The notes under the pieces are model-generated. The model made no database searches. It was not told where the DNA came from and saw only the letters and a program-made list of their open reading frames with translations. From Setophaga petechia (taxonomy: Eukaryota > Chordata > Aves > Passeriformes > Parulidae), in NCBI GenBank assembly GCA_024362935.1, contig JANCRA010000009.1, positions 12,046,001-12,110,000 on the forward strand: a stretch of 64,000 nucleotides of DNA. The letters are read 5' to 3'. The first letter of the stretch is position 1. Every line of letters begins with the position of its first letter. This document shows, in pieces, positions 25,816 to 39,000 of this stretch. Made by a program: the position numbers and the translations under genes.

Positions 25816-28800
25816 CAAGGTAAATGGCCTTGTGTAGCGATCTCACTTGAGCACCTCCCGTGTCACACAGCAGAGAGCCTGCCAGGCAGGAGAGAGCAGT
25901 CTGTGCTCATCGTACTCTGAGGGTAAAAAACAACCTGGATTCCACTGCGGTTGTGTCTCCTTTAAAATGAGGGGAAAATTTCAAGCTAGGCCAGTCAAGG
26001 GTATACATCATGGCATATGTCAGGAATACATTTTCTTTTTTACAGACACCGAATGGTCTTCTTTTCTCCTCCTCATTATTCCTTCAGGCTGGAGGAATGG
26101 CAAATAACTTCACATCAGCTCTCAAGCTGATAAACTGGATTGAAACTGCTGTTTCCCATCAGTGGAATTGGCTCAAATTGGAGGCCATGGAGCAGCACTC
26201 TGCCACAGCTCACATCTGCCTTGTGGGAGTGAGAGCTCCAACACTGCCTTGGCCATCGCTGGTAAGTTCTATGTGCTGACAGTGGCTACAGGACAAACTT
26301 ATAAACAGTCTAATCCACTTAGGCTGCCATTGCTGTCTCTTCTAGGTTTGGGATTTTTTCATTGACCAACAGAATATTCTGGGTTGTGAAGACCAAGTAA
26401 TTAGCACAAGAAATGTGTATTATTGCAAACACAGGGAAAAACTACAAGATGGGTAAGTCACACAGATGTGAGGTTTTTTCCAGCCCAAACGCAACTAAAC
26501 TACAATGTGAAAAACAGAAGAGGCAAGACTTATTTGTGCCTTGTCACATGGCAGGAATTTGAAATGTTGTCTCCATCAGGAAGAAGATGTAACAAAGAAG
26601 CTTGCTTAGGAACATTGTACATATTCAAAGCTCAATATTATATCATTGTGAACCTTCCCAAACACTGGATTGACTCACATGTTCCATGGTTTGTCAGCCA
26701 GCACAATCATTTTTGTGTTTATGAGGAAGGATAACCATGACATTAATAGAGCTGGAAAGTAAGCCAGCAAAAAGAAAGGTTGTTTCTGGCCAAGTCAGTA
26801 ACCTATCCCTTCTCTGCAGAGAGATCTGTTTCAACAAAACAGGGCATAATGTAGAGAAAGAAAAAGGAGCTGATGAGAAATCAAGCGGAAGTGCTCACTT
26901 CAGCACTGCCACATCAAAGCATTCATTAACTAACCTCAGAATTTATTTCTTTCTTGTCAGATTTTTTCCTTTTGATTAGTTGTCCTTTTCATCCTAATTT
27001 AACAGTGGAGCAGCTACCTGCCTTTGGCCACATTTCAAGAAAACACTGAATGGAAGCGTTAACCTCTGCTTTTTTCCCCTTTACATTTTGAGAGTTCTTT
27101 TGTTTTGGAGCCTTGGAATTATTCAACTACCTTTTAAAACTTTAGTATTAAGCCTATATTGATTAAAAACTAGACAGTACTGTAAATAAAACAGATTACA
27201 GTGCTCAGCAAACTTGATTTTCCTTTTCTCAACCAAAGGAATGTGAAAGTTTCCAAGCCTTGTTAAATCAAAGCGAAATGTTAATGTCTTGCATCTCTTG
27301 AAGTTAGTGTATATCTTGGCACATCCTATTTTCCATGTCTCAGGTGATCTTCCTTTAAGCCCTGAAGGACTTTATTTTCAAGTCCACATCCATCTTGATA
27401 TCTGACTTTGTGTCATTGTCATGCTAAGTATGGGGCTGGGAACCAGGCTGAGTTACACCACCTGAAAATTCTTCGGTCATGATTTAAGAAACATGACCAA
27501 TAGCTAATAATTCTTATTACCAGTTTTTCACACCCTTTGCCCAGAGGGATTATCCTGTGCCCAGAGGTGATTTGGCAATTTCTGGAAATCCAGGGTAAGT
27601 AAGTGAATGACAAGCCAGATTTGTTGATAAGGGTATGCAGAAATGTTCAGAAGGTGTAAAGTCTGTGCCCCAGGAGTGCTTGTGAACAGTCTAAAGGAAA
27701 GCAGAAGATATGGCCTAACGTCATGGTTTTAACTTGTACTTTTCACCTATTGCATATACATACATAATGAAGTATTCTTTGCCAGCTCCTCAGAGTAACC
27801 TCAGAAGAAACAACTGTAGACATGATACATCAGAAAAAGTTTAAAATATACTACTTTCAAATGCTTAACTTCTTTCCAGGAGACAGTTTGCACTGTGAGT
27901 ATATGCAATTAATTCCACAATGTTTTCACTGCTTTAAGAGAGAAACCATACTCACTTTTCCAATGCATTCATTTTATTTGAGATTTAATATCACCAAACA
28001 ACAGAAATCATCCCCTTTACCATATACCAATAGATTTTTTTATTGTTAACATGATGAAGCCATTGCTGAATTATTGAAATTTATAGGATTTTTAGCACTT
28101 GCAGTAATGGAAAGAGGACTGGGATTCTTGTTTTCCTTTTGACCACAGAGTTGCTCCGAATCATAATAGAAGACTGACTTCTTTTATCATGGCTTTATCT
28201 CTGTTAATGTGGGTTTTTTTCATTTATACGGAAAAATCGTGTTCTGAGTTAATGAAGTTTTGTATATACTAAAATTTTGTCCTCTGAGATGGGCAAAGGA
28301 TAAGAAGAAACTTTTTCTGTTAATATAGATATAAATTTCTTTCCTGCAAATGCAAAGGTGAGGACATCATATTTGCCTCTCCAATTAAGTGTCAGATACT
28401 CAAGTCAGTAAAGTTATTTTATATTACTGAAATATCTGATCAGACTCTGAGCCCAGTGGGAAAAAGGGTTCCTGGAGTGAAGAGCATCAAATGGCTTTCC
28501 TCAGTGTTAATACCAATATATGAAAACAAACTTTGCTTTAATCTGTGATCTTTTAGTCTCATGGTAATTTAACAGAAAAACTGAGGGGAAACTAAAGGTC
28601 ATAAACATGAATAGTTCTAATTTACACTGTCTGACAAAACGGTCTGTGTAATTGCAAATAGTATAATTCTTTGAAATACACAAAGTGGAAGAGTTTCTTG
28701 GGACAAAAATAAAAAAGTCCAAATAAAAGCTCTGGGAGAGTTTCCTTAGTCAATATGGTTCTGTCTTTATGGTAAAACTCAGAGAGATGCTGAGCAAGAA

Positions 28801-29749
28801 GAAACCAAAAGTTAATATCAGATCTCAGTGTATTTACACTGCAATGCTGTGCCAATTATTATGGGCATAATATTGCCCTGCCATAATGACAAAGTTTCCT
28901 TAAAGAAAAACTTTCCCTAAAGAAAAAGCCATAAAGAAACTTCGTGTTTCGTGCAACCTGGGTTACTGCATAACACAGAGTTTTGTCAGATAGGCATGGC
29001 ACTACCTGCCAGTCCTCCTATATTCCACTTTTCCAAGGATCAATCAGGATTATTTTCTAAAAGATTTTTAATTCTTTCCAACAAGAAGGCACTGAGGTCA
29101 AAAAATTCCCTTAAACAGGCAATGTTAAAGGCAAAATAAGAAATCTGTCCCAGTGGAAAGCAGAGAGGTCTTGTGTGACAGGAGCTCTTTAATGCCATAG
29201 AAGTTGAAAAGAAATCAGCAAAAACCATGACTGTTAATAATTACATAATTAATGGCATGGTGTGAAGAACCAAAATCAGGATGACTACAAAATAACATGA
29301 ATTAGAACTAGATTAAGGTTTTATAAATGTATACATAGTAAGAGGAAAACAAAAAATAAGAGCAAATAGGAGATGAGAGGGAAACCTGCATTTTTGTTTG
29401 GTCTTTACAAAAAATCATCAACAGTCACAAAAAGTTAAGAGAGCTTTAATAAGAGAATAGGAGTTTGGACTATATAAAGTGAAAGAACGTCTTAAGGAAT
29501 ATTTATACAAATTTGACTACACAAATTACTAGGAAATCATGAAATTAGTCTTAAACTACTGTGAAATAGCAGATCATATTTAGAATCCCCAGCAAGTGAA
29601 GAAAAGCAAATATAAGATTTTTTCCAGAAGAGAGAGAAAGGACATTAAGGGGAAGCCAGGCTAACTCAGATTTATGCAAGGATAGTGGAATAAATAATTT
29701 AAATAATCTAATTTAAATATAATAAATTATTTAAACCAACATTGTTTAA

Positions 29750-30740
29750 ACCTACAGAATACTAATGCAAGAGGAAACAGCCAATATGGGTTTTTCAGGA
29801 GCAAGTCAATCTGTTTTCTGTTTTTGACAGGGCAATCATCCCAATAGACAGGATAGCAGGAAAAGACATGATACATCTTGACTCTCGTGTCAATGTTGCA
29901 AGTAAAATAAGGAAATGGAGCTAAGGAAAATGGAAAAAAATCATTCTCAAAATGAATCAGTGGCTCACTCTCCACACAGTATGTATTTGTAAAAGGGTGT
30001 GCTCTTTGGAGCCACCCTACTTCTATTTATACACAAAATTTTAATTAATATCTTTGATGGCTGCCAGACAGCATATTGCACAGTTTGTGAATGGTTCTGA
30101 TATAGGAGGAGCTGGAATTCTTTTGGAAGATGGGAGTTGACAAAGGCAAATAATGGAGGGTTCTCTGGAATCAAGAAGTCATGCAGAAACCATCAAAAGA
30201 GATATACTGTGCTCGGCAAGGAAACATTCAACAAATGAAACGAGAAAGAAATAGTGACCAGGCAAGATGGACCACAGGCTAAAAATGTGCAAGCTGTGTC
30301 ATGCTGCTACAAAATCACTTAAACACCTGCTTGGGATGGTGACAGAACAGCTTCATGGAGGTCAGAAAACTGAGTCACTCTCCTGCGCTTGGTGTGTTTG
30401 AGATCTTAGATGGAATATCCTATCTGCTTTTGGGGACCATGCCTTAGAAAATTTACAATCTGTATTGAGAAATTTTAAATAACTGATGTTTAGAAATACT
30501 AAATTGTTAGAAGAAGCTGGAGGAATTTGACTTGGTTAGTCAAGAAAGAGAAAAAATAAAAGACTGAAGGAAACATAATAGTCTTCAAATACATAAATGA
30601 CTTTTAGAGAAAGCTGTTCTTTGTTTGACATAGGAAGAAAAAAATATAATCATCTTACCCTGCAGCAAAGGTTATTTACTTCAGATATTAAGAGATTTTA
30701 AAAGCAGTTTGGAGGAAATTGGGTCACATTTGGGCCAAGT
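29750..30740 (+). mobile_element. Ancient CR1/L3-type LINE copy, degraded
   Basis: About 1 kb in sense orientation that follows the order of the 3' part of CR1 ORF2: 'acatgatacatcttgactct' (YLDF-like region), then 'cagtttgtgaatggttctga' with GGAGGAGCTGGA, 'gaccacaggctaaaaatgtg' and 'gctgtgtcatgctgctac', and finally 'atagtcttcaaatacataaa'. Indels and stops interrupt it throughout. Boundaries are approximate. Confidence 0.6.
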
Positions 30741-33700
30741 GTTTAAGTTTTCCATGGAGACAGAAAATGAATAACCTCTATTTTTCTGCATCTATTGTAA
30801 TGTAAAGCTAATCTGAGCTTTTTGAGAAAAATTCATTGACTCTCCTATAACCAGTTAATACAGCTCCTCTCACAGCCTAATGTTAATATAGCTCCTCTCA
30901 CAGCAGTGAGCCCTCCTCCCTGGTGCAAGTCAGATGTGCAAAATATTAACAAAATCTGAATATCACAAGAGGTCTTAGGGACACCGGAGAAATCCTATTG
31001 TGGGATTTTCTGATTTTGATGACATGACCCACAGAGTACCTCTGCTGTTTCTCAGACATCTGCCAGCCCAGATTTCAGCTTTGGCCTCACCAATGTTAGT
31101 GTTTTATTTAAAGTGAATAATGCTGTATTCTCAAGCTAGTAATCACAAATTCTTAGAGATGCAAAGAAGCTCTGTAGGAGCTGCCAGCTTTTCTGTCATT
31201 TCCACAGGTTTTTTTCCTCTAGACTTATTCAGCTGACAGTGTTGTCTCTTTAGGCAATTATCACCCACAGCAAGGATTTCTATCTCAACCAAATCAGGAG
31301 CTCTGTGTTTCTTGCATTGATATTTTCATGCTGGTTATAACTGACTTAACAAAAATATCCTAAATTTATTTCCAGTGTATGATATTTTTATCTCAGGATG
31401 TGTTCAGGTCAGAAAACTGGACTCTCTTGGTTTGGGGAGTTTTTTACTTCGGAAAACAAACATTGCAGCAGAAGTTACTCTTTTCCTTATGGTTCACTCT
31501 GCTGCTCCAAGTTACTGGAGTGCAGAACTGGTGCTAACTCCAAATACACCCTTATATTTAGTTCAATTTTCACAGTAACAGCCAGCAGCCTGTTCATGAC
31601 TTTTAAATGGAATAATTTATTTTAGACCACAATCTGTGGCCTTATCACTGTCACCATGTTGACAGTTTATCTGTCTGAAATCTCACCTACATGCTCTTAA
31701 CAGCATTGGCTGGCTGCAAGGTCTTGGCCAGCTGCTGGGTGTCAGTAAAAGAGGTGACAGCTTCTCATCAGCTGCACGAGCTGCCTGGGTTCAGCTGTTT
31801 TCCTCCCTCTCTCTGGGTGCAGAGCAACACTGCTGTGGTTGTGGAAGGAGAGATGGCTGAGCAGCCTCCACATCACAGTTTTGTCAGGATTGTGCTGTCA
31901 CCTGAGAGCAGGGTTCCCTAGCAGGGGGGTTTCACACTGTGAAACTGCCAGAAGCTTGTTGTCCTGCTGAATGAGACACTGTGATCCAAAATGGATCCAG
32001 AACAGTGTCCAGGCACCTGATCTGGGTGCACATTTACACTTTCTTCACTAAATAAAGATCCCTAGCACCAAGGTATCTTTGGGGCTGGTGTCTAACAGAA
32101 TATTACAGAGACTTTGCTTTTTTTTTCTCTTTCTAGTATAGCCAAGTCCTCAGGAAGCAGAAGACCCAGGAAGCAGAGCTTAATTCACCTTCTTCCACAG
32201 CTGGAGGGGTTTCAGACCCACATTTCCACTCCTCAGGGATGGGCACCAGTCCTTCAACACTCATCTGCACTGGTGAGGAAACCACCACCATCAACACCTG
32301 AAACCTGCAGCCAAATAGCCCAAAGGAGGTGGAAAAAGATCCTAATCCTGTAGGCCAGCATGTAGAAGCACACCTGTGAGGGAAGGAGAGGCAGCAGCTG
32401 CCTGTATTATTTTCTCTCTATGCAATGAGAACTAATATTAAAGTACATAACCAAGATGAAATGGTGCTTGAGGGCATACAGAACCATCTCTGGGAGCCCA
32501 GCTGGGTGAACCCCAGGTACTGCAGCTGGTGAGACTGGCCCAGCAGCTCCAGGAAGGGCCGCACTGCTCTGTGAGAGGAAGAGGGAAGAGGTAATCCAGA
32601 GTAGGCACCTCGAGGATGACAGAAAACAGAGGAGAGGGATGACTTGATGAAGACTGCTTTACTTGACCTTATTTTATTGCCTTCTTTTGCTGGTTTAGTC
32701 ATAGGTGTCCCCATTTTTATGCTACTGTAACAAACATTTTAGAATCATCTTTAATAAACACAGAAGTAATCCAGTTGAAGCAGTGTAGCTATTCATATGC
32801 TTAAAATAAAGCACATGATTCCTGAATCAAGACTTTAATAAGTTAATTACATTTCACAATTATGCCTTTTTATAAAGGTAGCAGCCTTATTTCCTCATGT
32901 TAACCATAAATGTGCAAAAAAATAAAAGAATTAACGAATTTTCCATCCTAAGTAATTGAGTTCTGTTTTCAAAAGGAAAAAGTTTTTCATGAAAACACTG
33001 TTTGAAGTTTATTCAATAATGCTTTTAAATAATTCCTTGGTATATTTGCATTTTTCCTCCCCTTTTTATTTTTGATATCACCATAATGGAGAGATTAAAA
33101 TAACATTTAGCTTAGAACCATGTCTTTATATATGTTGCAATTGTTCCCATTATTACAGCTGACAGAGATAAAGTGGCATCTGAAGTGTGTATATATAGTA
33201 TATACAAAAGACTCTCTGAGATAAAAATTCTGTGATCCTTAAATAGTTTTCAAATGTCTCCAGAGGGATTTAGCTTCAATAAAGAAATTTAACAGAGAAA
33301 AGCAATTTCTGATTACACAGATCTCTTTTTTGCCATTTAACGGTGTTTAAATTGAATCACTGACCTAAAATATTAATTTTGAAAGTGACTTGTAAAAAAA
33401 TTCAGAAAAGTTGTTTATGCTTTCAGTTTTCTTCTCTGAAGACAGCTGAATGGCACAAAAATGTATCTAGCATTGTCTGCTTGTTCTAAATAATCTCTTT
33501 TAGTAGGATTAGTCACAGTATTCAATTAAGAAAAGGAACAATTAATTATATCCTTGTGAAATGAAGAAGAGAAGAATCTTTGAAATGCTCTTTCCTCCTC
33601 ACCTTCTCCATTTAAAATATAAAATTGCATTATGCATTTTTCAGCTATGGAAATACTTTCAGTCTTCAATTTAAACAAAAGCAGTGGGAATGAGCAGTAC

Positions 33701-34559
33701 ATGACACAAAATTAATTTGGATTGATTTTTTTGATAGGGTGGAGGAATGTATTGCCAAAATGAAAAGGATGCTTGATTTAAAACAGCCAATAATCCATGA
33801 AGCAAGGTTTTGCGGCTACAGAGCTGTCAGCAGTTTTGGTCAAGCATTTGTGCTCAACCCAAGCAAAATTTTTTTTTTCAATGGTTTGTTTGGTTGTTTG
33901 AAAAATTAAAAGTGGCCCTACTTGTACTCAACACCCTGGTATGATTTTGCTTAGTATGATGATGATATGATGTTCATTAAAGCCCTTAATGGGTTTTTCT
34001 ACCTTTTGTTATGAGGCTTGCAAAACAGCTAAAAAAGATAAAAGATCTAAATATTCCTCTGTGGAAAAAGTAGCAGGAGGATAAATCTCTGGAAGAAAAA
34101 ACAGTAGGTAGAAAGCTACAAAGGAGAGCAGTGTAATAATAAGGTTGTATCGCCAACTCCTTGATAAACTTAGAGAAAATGACCAAAGATTATTGCAAGA
34201 GACTACAGAGCCAGTGGGGCAGAAAACACAATATTGAGAAACCACAATTTTCCATGTGTAGGTTGTGTAAATGGTACAACAGGGGCACAAAGACTCTTGA
34301 AAAGATTAATCTGAGAACCCCCAAAAGGGAAAAAACTCTTATTAGTCTGAAAGAGTGCATCAGGCCCACATCAATAAGTAATTGTGCAAGAACCACATCC
34401 TCTCACTACATTTAATGGGACTGTAATCAAATTACTTTCTAGAAAATGCTTTAAAAAATTCACTGCATAAAAGTTTACTACCAGAAAGGAAGAAACTCTA
34501 AAGAAAATTGGAAGGGAAAGCCAGAAGGATAAAATTCTGGTAGAGGACTGTGAAAATGG
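30741..34559. other. Gene desert between two ancient LINE copies
   Basis: Contains the 28-bp-period duplication and a long AT-rich, low-repeat stretch (about 32.8-33.9 kb) that could hold conserved non-coding sequence. I could not verify conservation. Confidence 0.65.
30854..30904. repeat. 23-bp tandem duplication, period 28
   Basis: GTTAATAcAGCTCCTCTCACAGC-type unit at 30854-30876 and 30882-30904 with one difference. Confidence 0.9.
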
Positions 34560-35330
34560 TGAATGCCCAGCATGTGTGTACAGCACCTATATAAAGGCTC
34601 CTCTTCAAGAGATACCAAATTATATTTACAAAGGAAATTCCTAGGCCAGTGATAAAGATTGCTGGTGACACAGAGTTATTCAGGATTACCACCTGCAAGG
34701 ATTTGCAAGAAAAATTCTCACCTGAAACCAAGGACTGGGTGCAAAATCTCAGAAAAGTATTTGTGAATAATTGCCAGGTTATGTACATAGAAAAAATTAA
34801 CTAAGGGTGCAGTCACAGAGGTATCCTCTGTTCTTGTTCAGGAAAGTTATTGAAATCATCATAACACACATTTCCTGTGCCTTGAAAAGTATCAGATGAG
34901 TATTCAAACCCAGTCAAAACAGTAGTCAAATATTAAGAACAAAAATTAAAATGCAGAAGAGTGGTAGAAGATAAATACTTGATGCACCCATATCTTGAAT
35001 ACTTCATGAAATTCAGGTTTTCTCCATCTCTGGAAGGATATAGGTGAACCAGTAAAGGTCTTTATAATGGTCAAAGGTGCAAACTGATTATGAGGACAGG
35101 TTAATGGGCTGTGGCTCTTTACCTAATTAAATAGTGTCATCACAAATCTGTCTTAAAGGAAGTGTATAATTCATACTGCTTCTGAGGGAGATAGCATCCT
35201 GGAATTCACAAACTATATTAAATTAGTGAATAAGGAATAAATTTCTGTGCTTTATTGCAACAGGAGAACCACAGGGAAACATTTAAAATAGAAAAAAAAT
35301 CTATTTAATTAAATTTCAGGTTAGTTTGAC
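34560..35330 (+). mobile_element. Ancient CR1/L3-type LINE copy, degraded
   Basis: Sense-strand remnants in expected order: 'aaagattgctggtgacacag', GGTTATGTACATAGAAAA, 'catatcttgaatacttcatg', 'aattcaggttttctccatct', 'ggtcaaaggtgcaaactgat' and 'atgaggacaggttaatgggc'. It represents the end of ORF2 and the 3' UTR of an old element and is too decayed to translate. Confidence 0.5.
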
Positions 35331-35744
35331 ATGTGAATTGGTGTAATAAGAAGTACAAGTGAGTCCAAGAAAGTATCCATGGAGGGCAGATCCATCCCTG
35401 GCTATCAAATACAGCTCTTAGGTTGCAGACCACAGGAAGCAAGGGGACAGAGTATCACCCTTCTTCCCCTCTTTTTTTCCTGTACCTCTGGTGCCAGCTG
35501 CTGCCACAGTACCATGCTGAAGGAACATTTGCTCTGACCCAGAAGAAGTTTCCTCTGTCCTGATATTGTCTTCACCCCCTACAAGTTTCTGTATTTATTG
35601 CAATCTAGGACAAAGTTACTTTTGATGTAAAGTACCATTCACTATAATAAATGCACTCTCAAGCATCTGGAACCTTGTTTTATAGTGCTTGGATGGTGGA
35701 AAATCCCCTTAAAAGATGCTGAGCTGATGGTGAGAGGGGTAGCA

Positions 35745-36062
35745 CTGAAGGACAAGAAAGACCTTATTGTAGTCTTTCAATGATTAAAGGGAGATTGTTA
35801 GAAAGATGGAGAGGGACTTTCTAAACTTTATTTATATTAGATAATAGGAACAAATGTTTTATGATGAGGGTAGTGAGGCACTGGGACAGGTTGTCCAGAA
35901 AAGTTCTGGATGGCCTCTCCCTGGAAGTGTTCAAGGCCAGGTCACCTGGGGCTCTGAGCAAACTGGTCTAGTGGAAGGTGTCCCTGTCCCTGGTGCAGGA
36001 ATTGGAAGCAGGTGATCTTCAGGTTCCTTCCAACCCAAACTATCCTAAGATTCTATGAAATA
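35745..36062 (+). mobile_element. CR1 LINE 3' end
   Basis: Sense CR1 3' region with 'gagggtagtgaggcactggg', 'ggatggcctctccctggaag', 'ggtgtccctgtccctggtgc', 'ttccttccaacccaaactat' and the tail AAGATTCTATGA. This is one of the more complete copies in the window. Confidence 0.92.
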
Positions 36063-39000
36063 TTCTCTCCAGTGCCACTGACTCATTAGTATGGAAGGAG
36101 TTCTGAACTGTTCCACTGGAGGGGAGGGAAGCAGGCTCATGTCACTGCTGGGCTTCAGTCAGGCCTTGCTGTTTGTGCCTCACTGCCAGCTCAGCTCCAT
36201 CTCTGAAGCAGCACCAATACTGCACAGTGCAACTTGTTCAGTTTAAACAATTCTATAGCCAACGACTTTGATGTCAAGGAAAAGAAAAAAAAATTTGTGA
36301 GCTGCTTGTTTTAAGTGAATGTGACTTCATGGTAGTCTTGGAGTCTCACAGGCTTGGCTTTGATTAAAAACAATCATGTGCAGTAATTCACATAATAATC
36401 TGTGGTTTCTGTGTGATATTGCCCCATGCAAATGGTCTGTTTCCTAGATTTAGGCATTTTTTTAAACGGAATACATCACCCACAGCTTTTAAAGTTATCT
36501 GACATATTTATCTTGACAACACTAAAATTTTGTTCAGTGTGAGATTGTATTAATAAACTGTAATTTCCTTAATGATACTTGATACATTTTTAATTACAAA
36601 GGCCATAACATTTCAGTATCAACATCTCAACTACTGCTAGAAGACCTAAGTTTTTGGAATTGATTTCTGTTGATCTCAGAAAAGTGAAACCTACAGGCAG
36701 AACAGTCAAATAACTGGATGTTAAAGCACCCTATTTCTTTAAAGCTTGCCTTTTGATCCTCACCTTGCCACTGAAGCTCTGAGTGCATCATTCATTACAG
36801 TGTTTTCTTATGACAGCTGGACTGCATGCTCTTATTCTTTTAATTGTAAAGTGTCTCTTTTTCTGAGGCAAAATGGATTTGATGGTGAATGGCTACCCTG
36901 ACAGGCACCTAGAGGCTACACGTACAGAGCTTCAGCTAGCATTTTCAGTACTTATGTTTCTAGAAAGAATCAAGCCTTTATTTATTTTCCCTTGAAAGAC
37001 ACATTGTTTCTCTGTGGAAGCCATCATTTCTGCTCCATCTAGCACAGGGCATTTTCATTGAGGGAAATATAAGGTTGGATAATTATCATTAATTCTATTG
37101 CTTTTTGTTTTCAGTGTCTTTAATACGTGCCCTTTCCTTTCCAGCACTATTACAGGATTTAACATTCCCTTGATGTAGCAGAACCTTTGCCAGAGTCCCT
37201 GCTGTGCACCAAGACCTAATCAACCTCCATGTTTGTTGTGAATTGCTCCAAAGCTGCTCAGCCTGAGAGCAGGAGCTAACCTGCAGCACTGTCATTCTGC
37301 AAATTCCTGCCAAAGTCTGAGACCAATAGCCCTTTCTTATGCAAAATTTTTTATTGAAATGAGAGTGGAATTTAAACTGGGTTGTGGCTCAAGGGAAAGT
37401 GCATTGCCTGAGTTTCACCATCCTACTGATGAGGTGCTCTCCACATCTCACATGTTTGTGTGCTGGGAGGGGGATATCACACAGGAATGAGATTATCTAA
37501 CTATTTGTTTTATTTGTATATATTTGTTACTGGGAAGAAGTAGACAAATGCTAGTTGACCAAGTTTCTTTCACCAATATTTTGATTCAACATTGCAGGTT
37601 GCTTTGCCACTGACCAAATAGCCATTCATTGAGAAAAGATCATTTTGTTGTTTATTGCCAGTCTGACAGATGTCAGTTGTTTCAACATTTCTAAATTCTG
37701 CTGTGTTTTTAAAATACGACAGTGTGGAAGGGACTCTTTAAAGTTAAAGCTAGCAGCATGTCAGAGATGATAAAGGTACTACAACCACACATAGCACAAC
37801 AGAAGATAATTGATGTATCCCTGCAGTGCAAACCATCAGCTTCCAGTGTGTCAGAGCCAGTCCCTGTCCCTACACTCTGTATTCATTAGTGCCTCAAGGG
37901 ATACTTATTCACCTTATCTGTTCTCTTCTAGTGATACACCATTTTTCAACTGGAAGAGAGGCGCATGCAAGTGATAAAAGAGATGGCTCACATCTTGAGA
38001 GTAGGAGGCCAGATAATGATATATGTGTGGGCAATGGAGCAAAAATGGGGAAGATTTGAAAAGCAAGACAACTTTGTTCCTTAGAAACCTTCACCTCCTT
38101 CCTGCTCCTCAGGTGAGCCTTGCTCACATGGAGTATAAAAATCAATTCTTCACAGGGACAAAGAACTGGCTTTGAAAAAGACCTGTCATAAGCTGGATGG
38201 GACTTCAGAGCTATGCAGGACAGCACGGAGCTCATCCTGCAGAGGGGAGTAAAAGCACTGTGAACAGTGTCAGAGAAATCTCTGAGATGGTCTCTGTTCC
38301 CAAGATCACTTGACTCAGTATTAGATTTGGGCGATCAATGGCACCAAGAAGGGCTTGTTAGTTATGGCAATTACAGTGTTGAGCTGAATGAATTAAAAAG
38401 GGGAGAAAAAGTTGAAAAAAAATGCAAAGATTTCCAAAATGTACTTCTCACTTTTTCTACGTTTCAAACTGAGTTTTTAAAATACAACAAGTTTTGAAGT
38501 GGCTGTTAAACCTGTGCTGCCCATGCCACCATGCTGCTCAAAGGCTTTCAGAAGCTGCTATGCAGAATTAAGGCAAGTAAAGGTACAGCTCCCTAACAGC
38601 AGCAGGTAGTCATTGTGGTTGCAGCAGAGTGTTTTCACCTGACCTGATTTCATGTCAGAAAGAATTAGCTGTCAGACAACAATTTAAAATAGACCATCAC
38701 CCAAACCAAGGAGCTTTCTTGCTAACCTCAGAGCAAAAGCAGAGCAGGTGCTTCTATGCAGAAAAAAGTCAGTGAGAGTGCCCTGACCAAGCACAGCTGA
38801 CAGCAGACAGGTCCTGGTGGGGCCTGACTGAAGTACTGCTACATTTTTAAAGACAAGAAACTGGCCAAGCTGAAAGAGCACCATATTCCTGAGCTATGCA
38901 TTACTCATTTGTACTTTGACCACACCAACTGGTGCATGATCACAGAAAACATTAAAATGTGGAAGTTCTAGGGAAAATTCCCTTATTGAAGTGCACAGGG

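Larger units (their letters stand above)
20952..29749. other. Gene desert, central block
   Basis: Unique AT-rich DNA with the 27-bp repeat pair and the possible regulatory block at 25.6 kb. A more GC-rich patch at about 21.0-21.2 kb and another at 24.6-24.7 kb have no assignable content. Confidence 0.7.
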
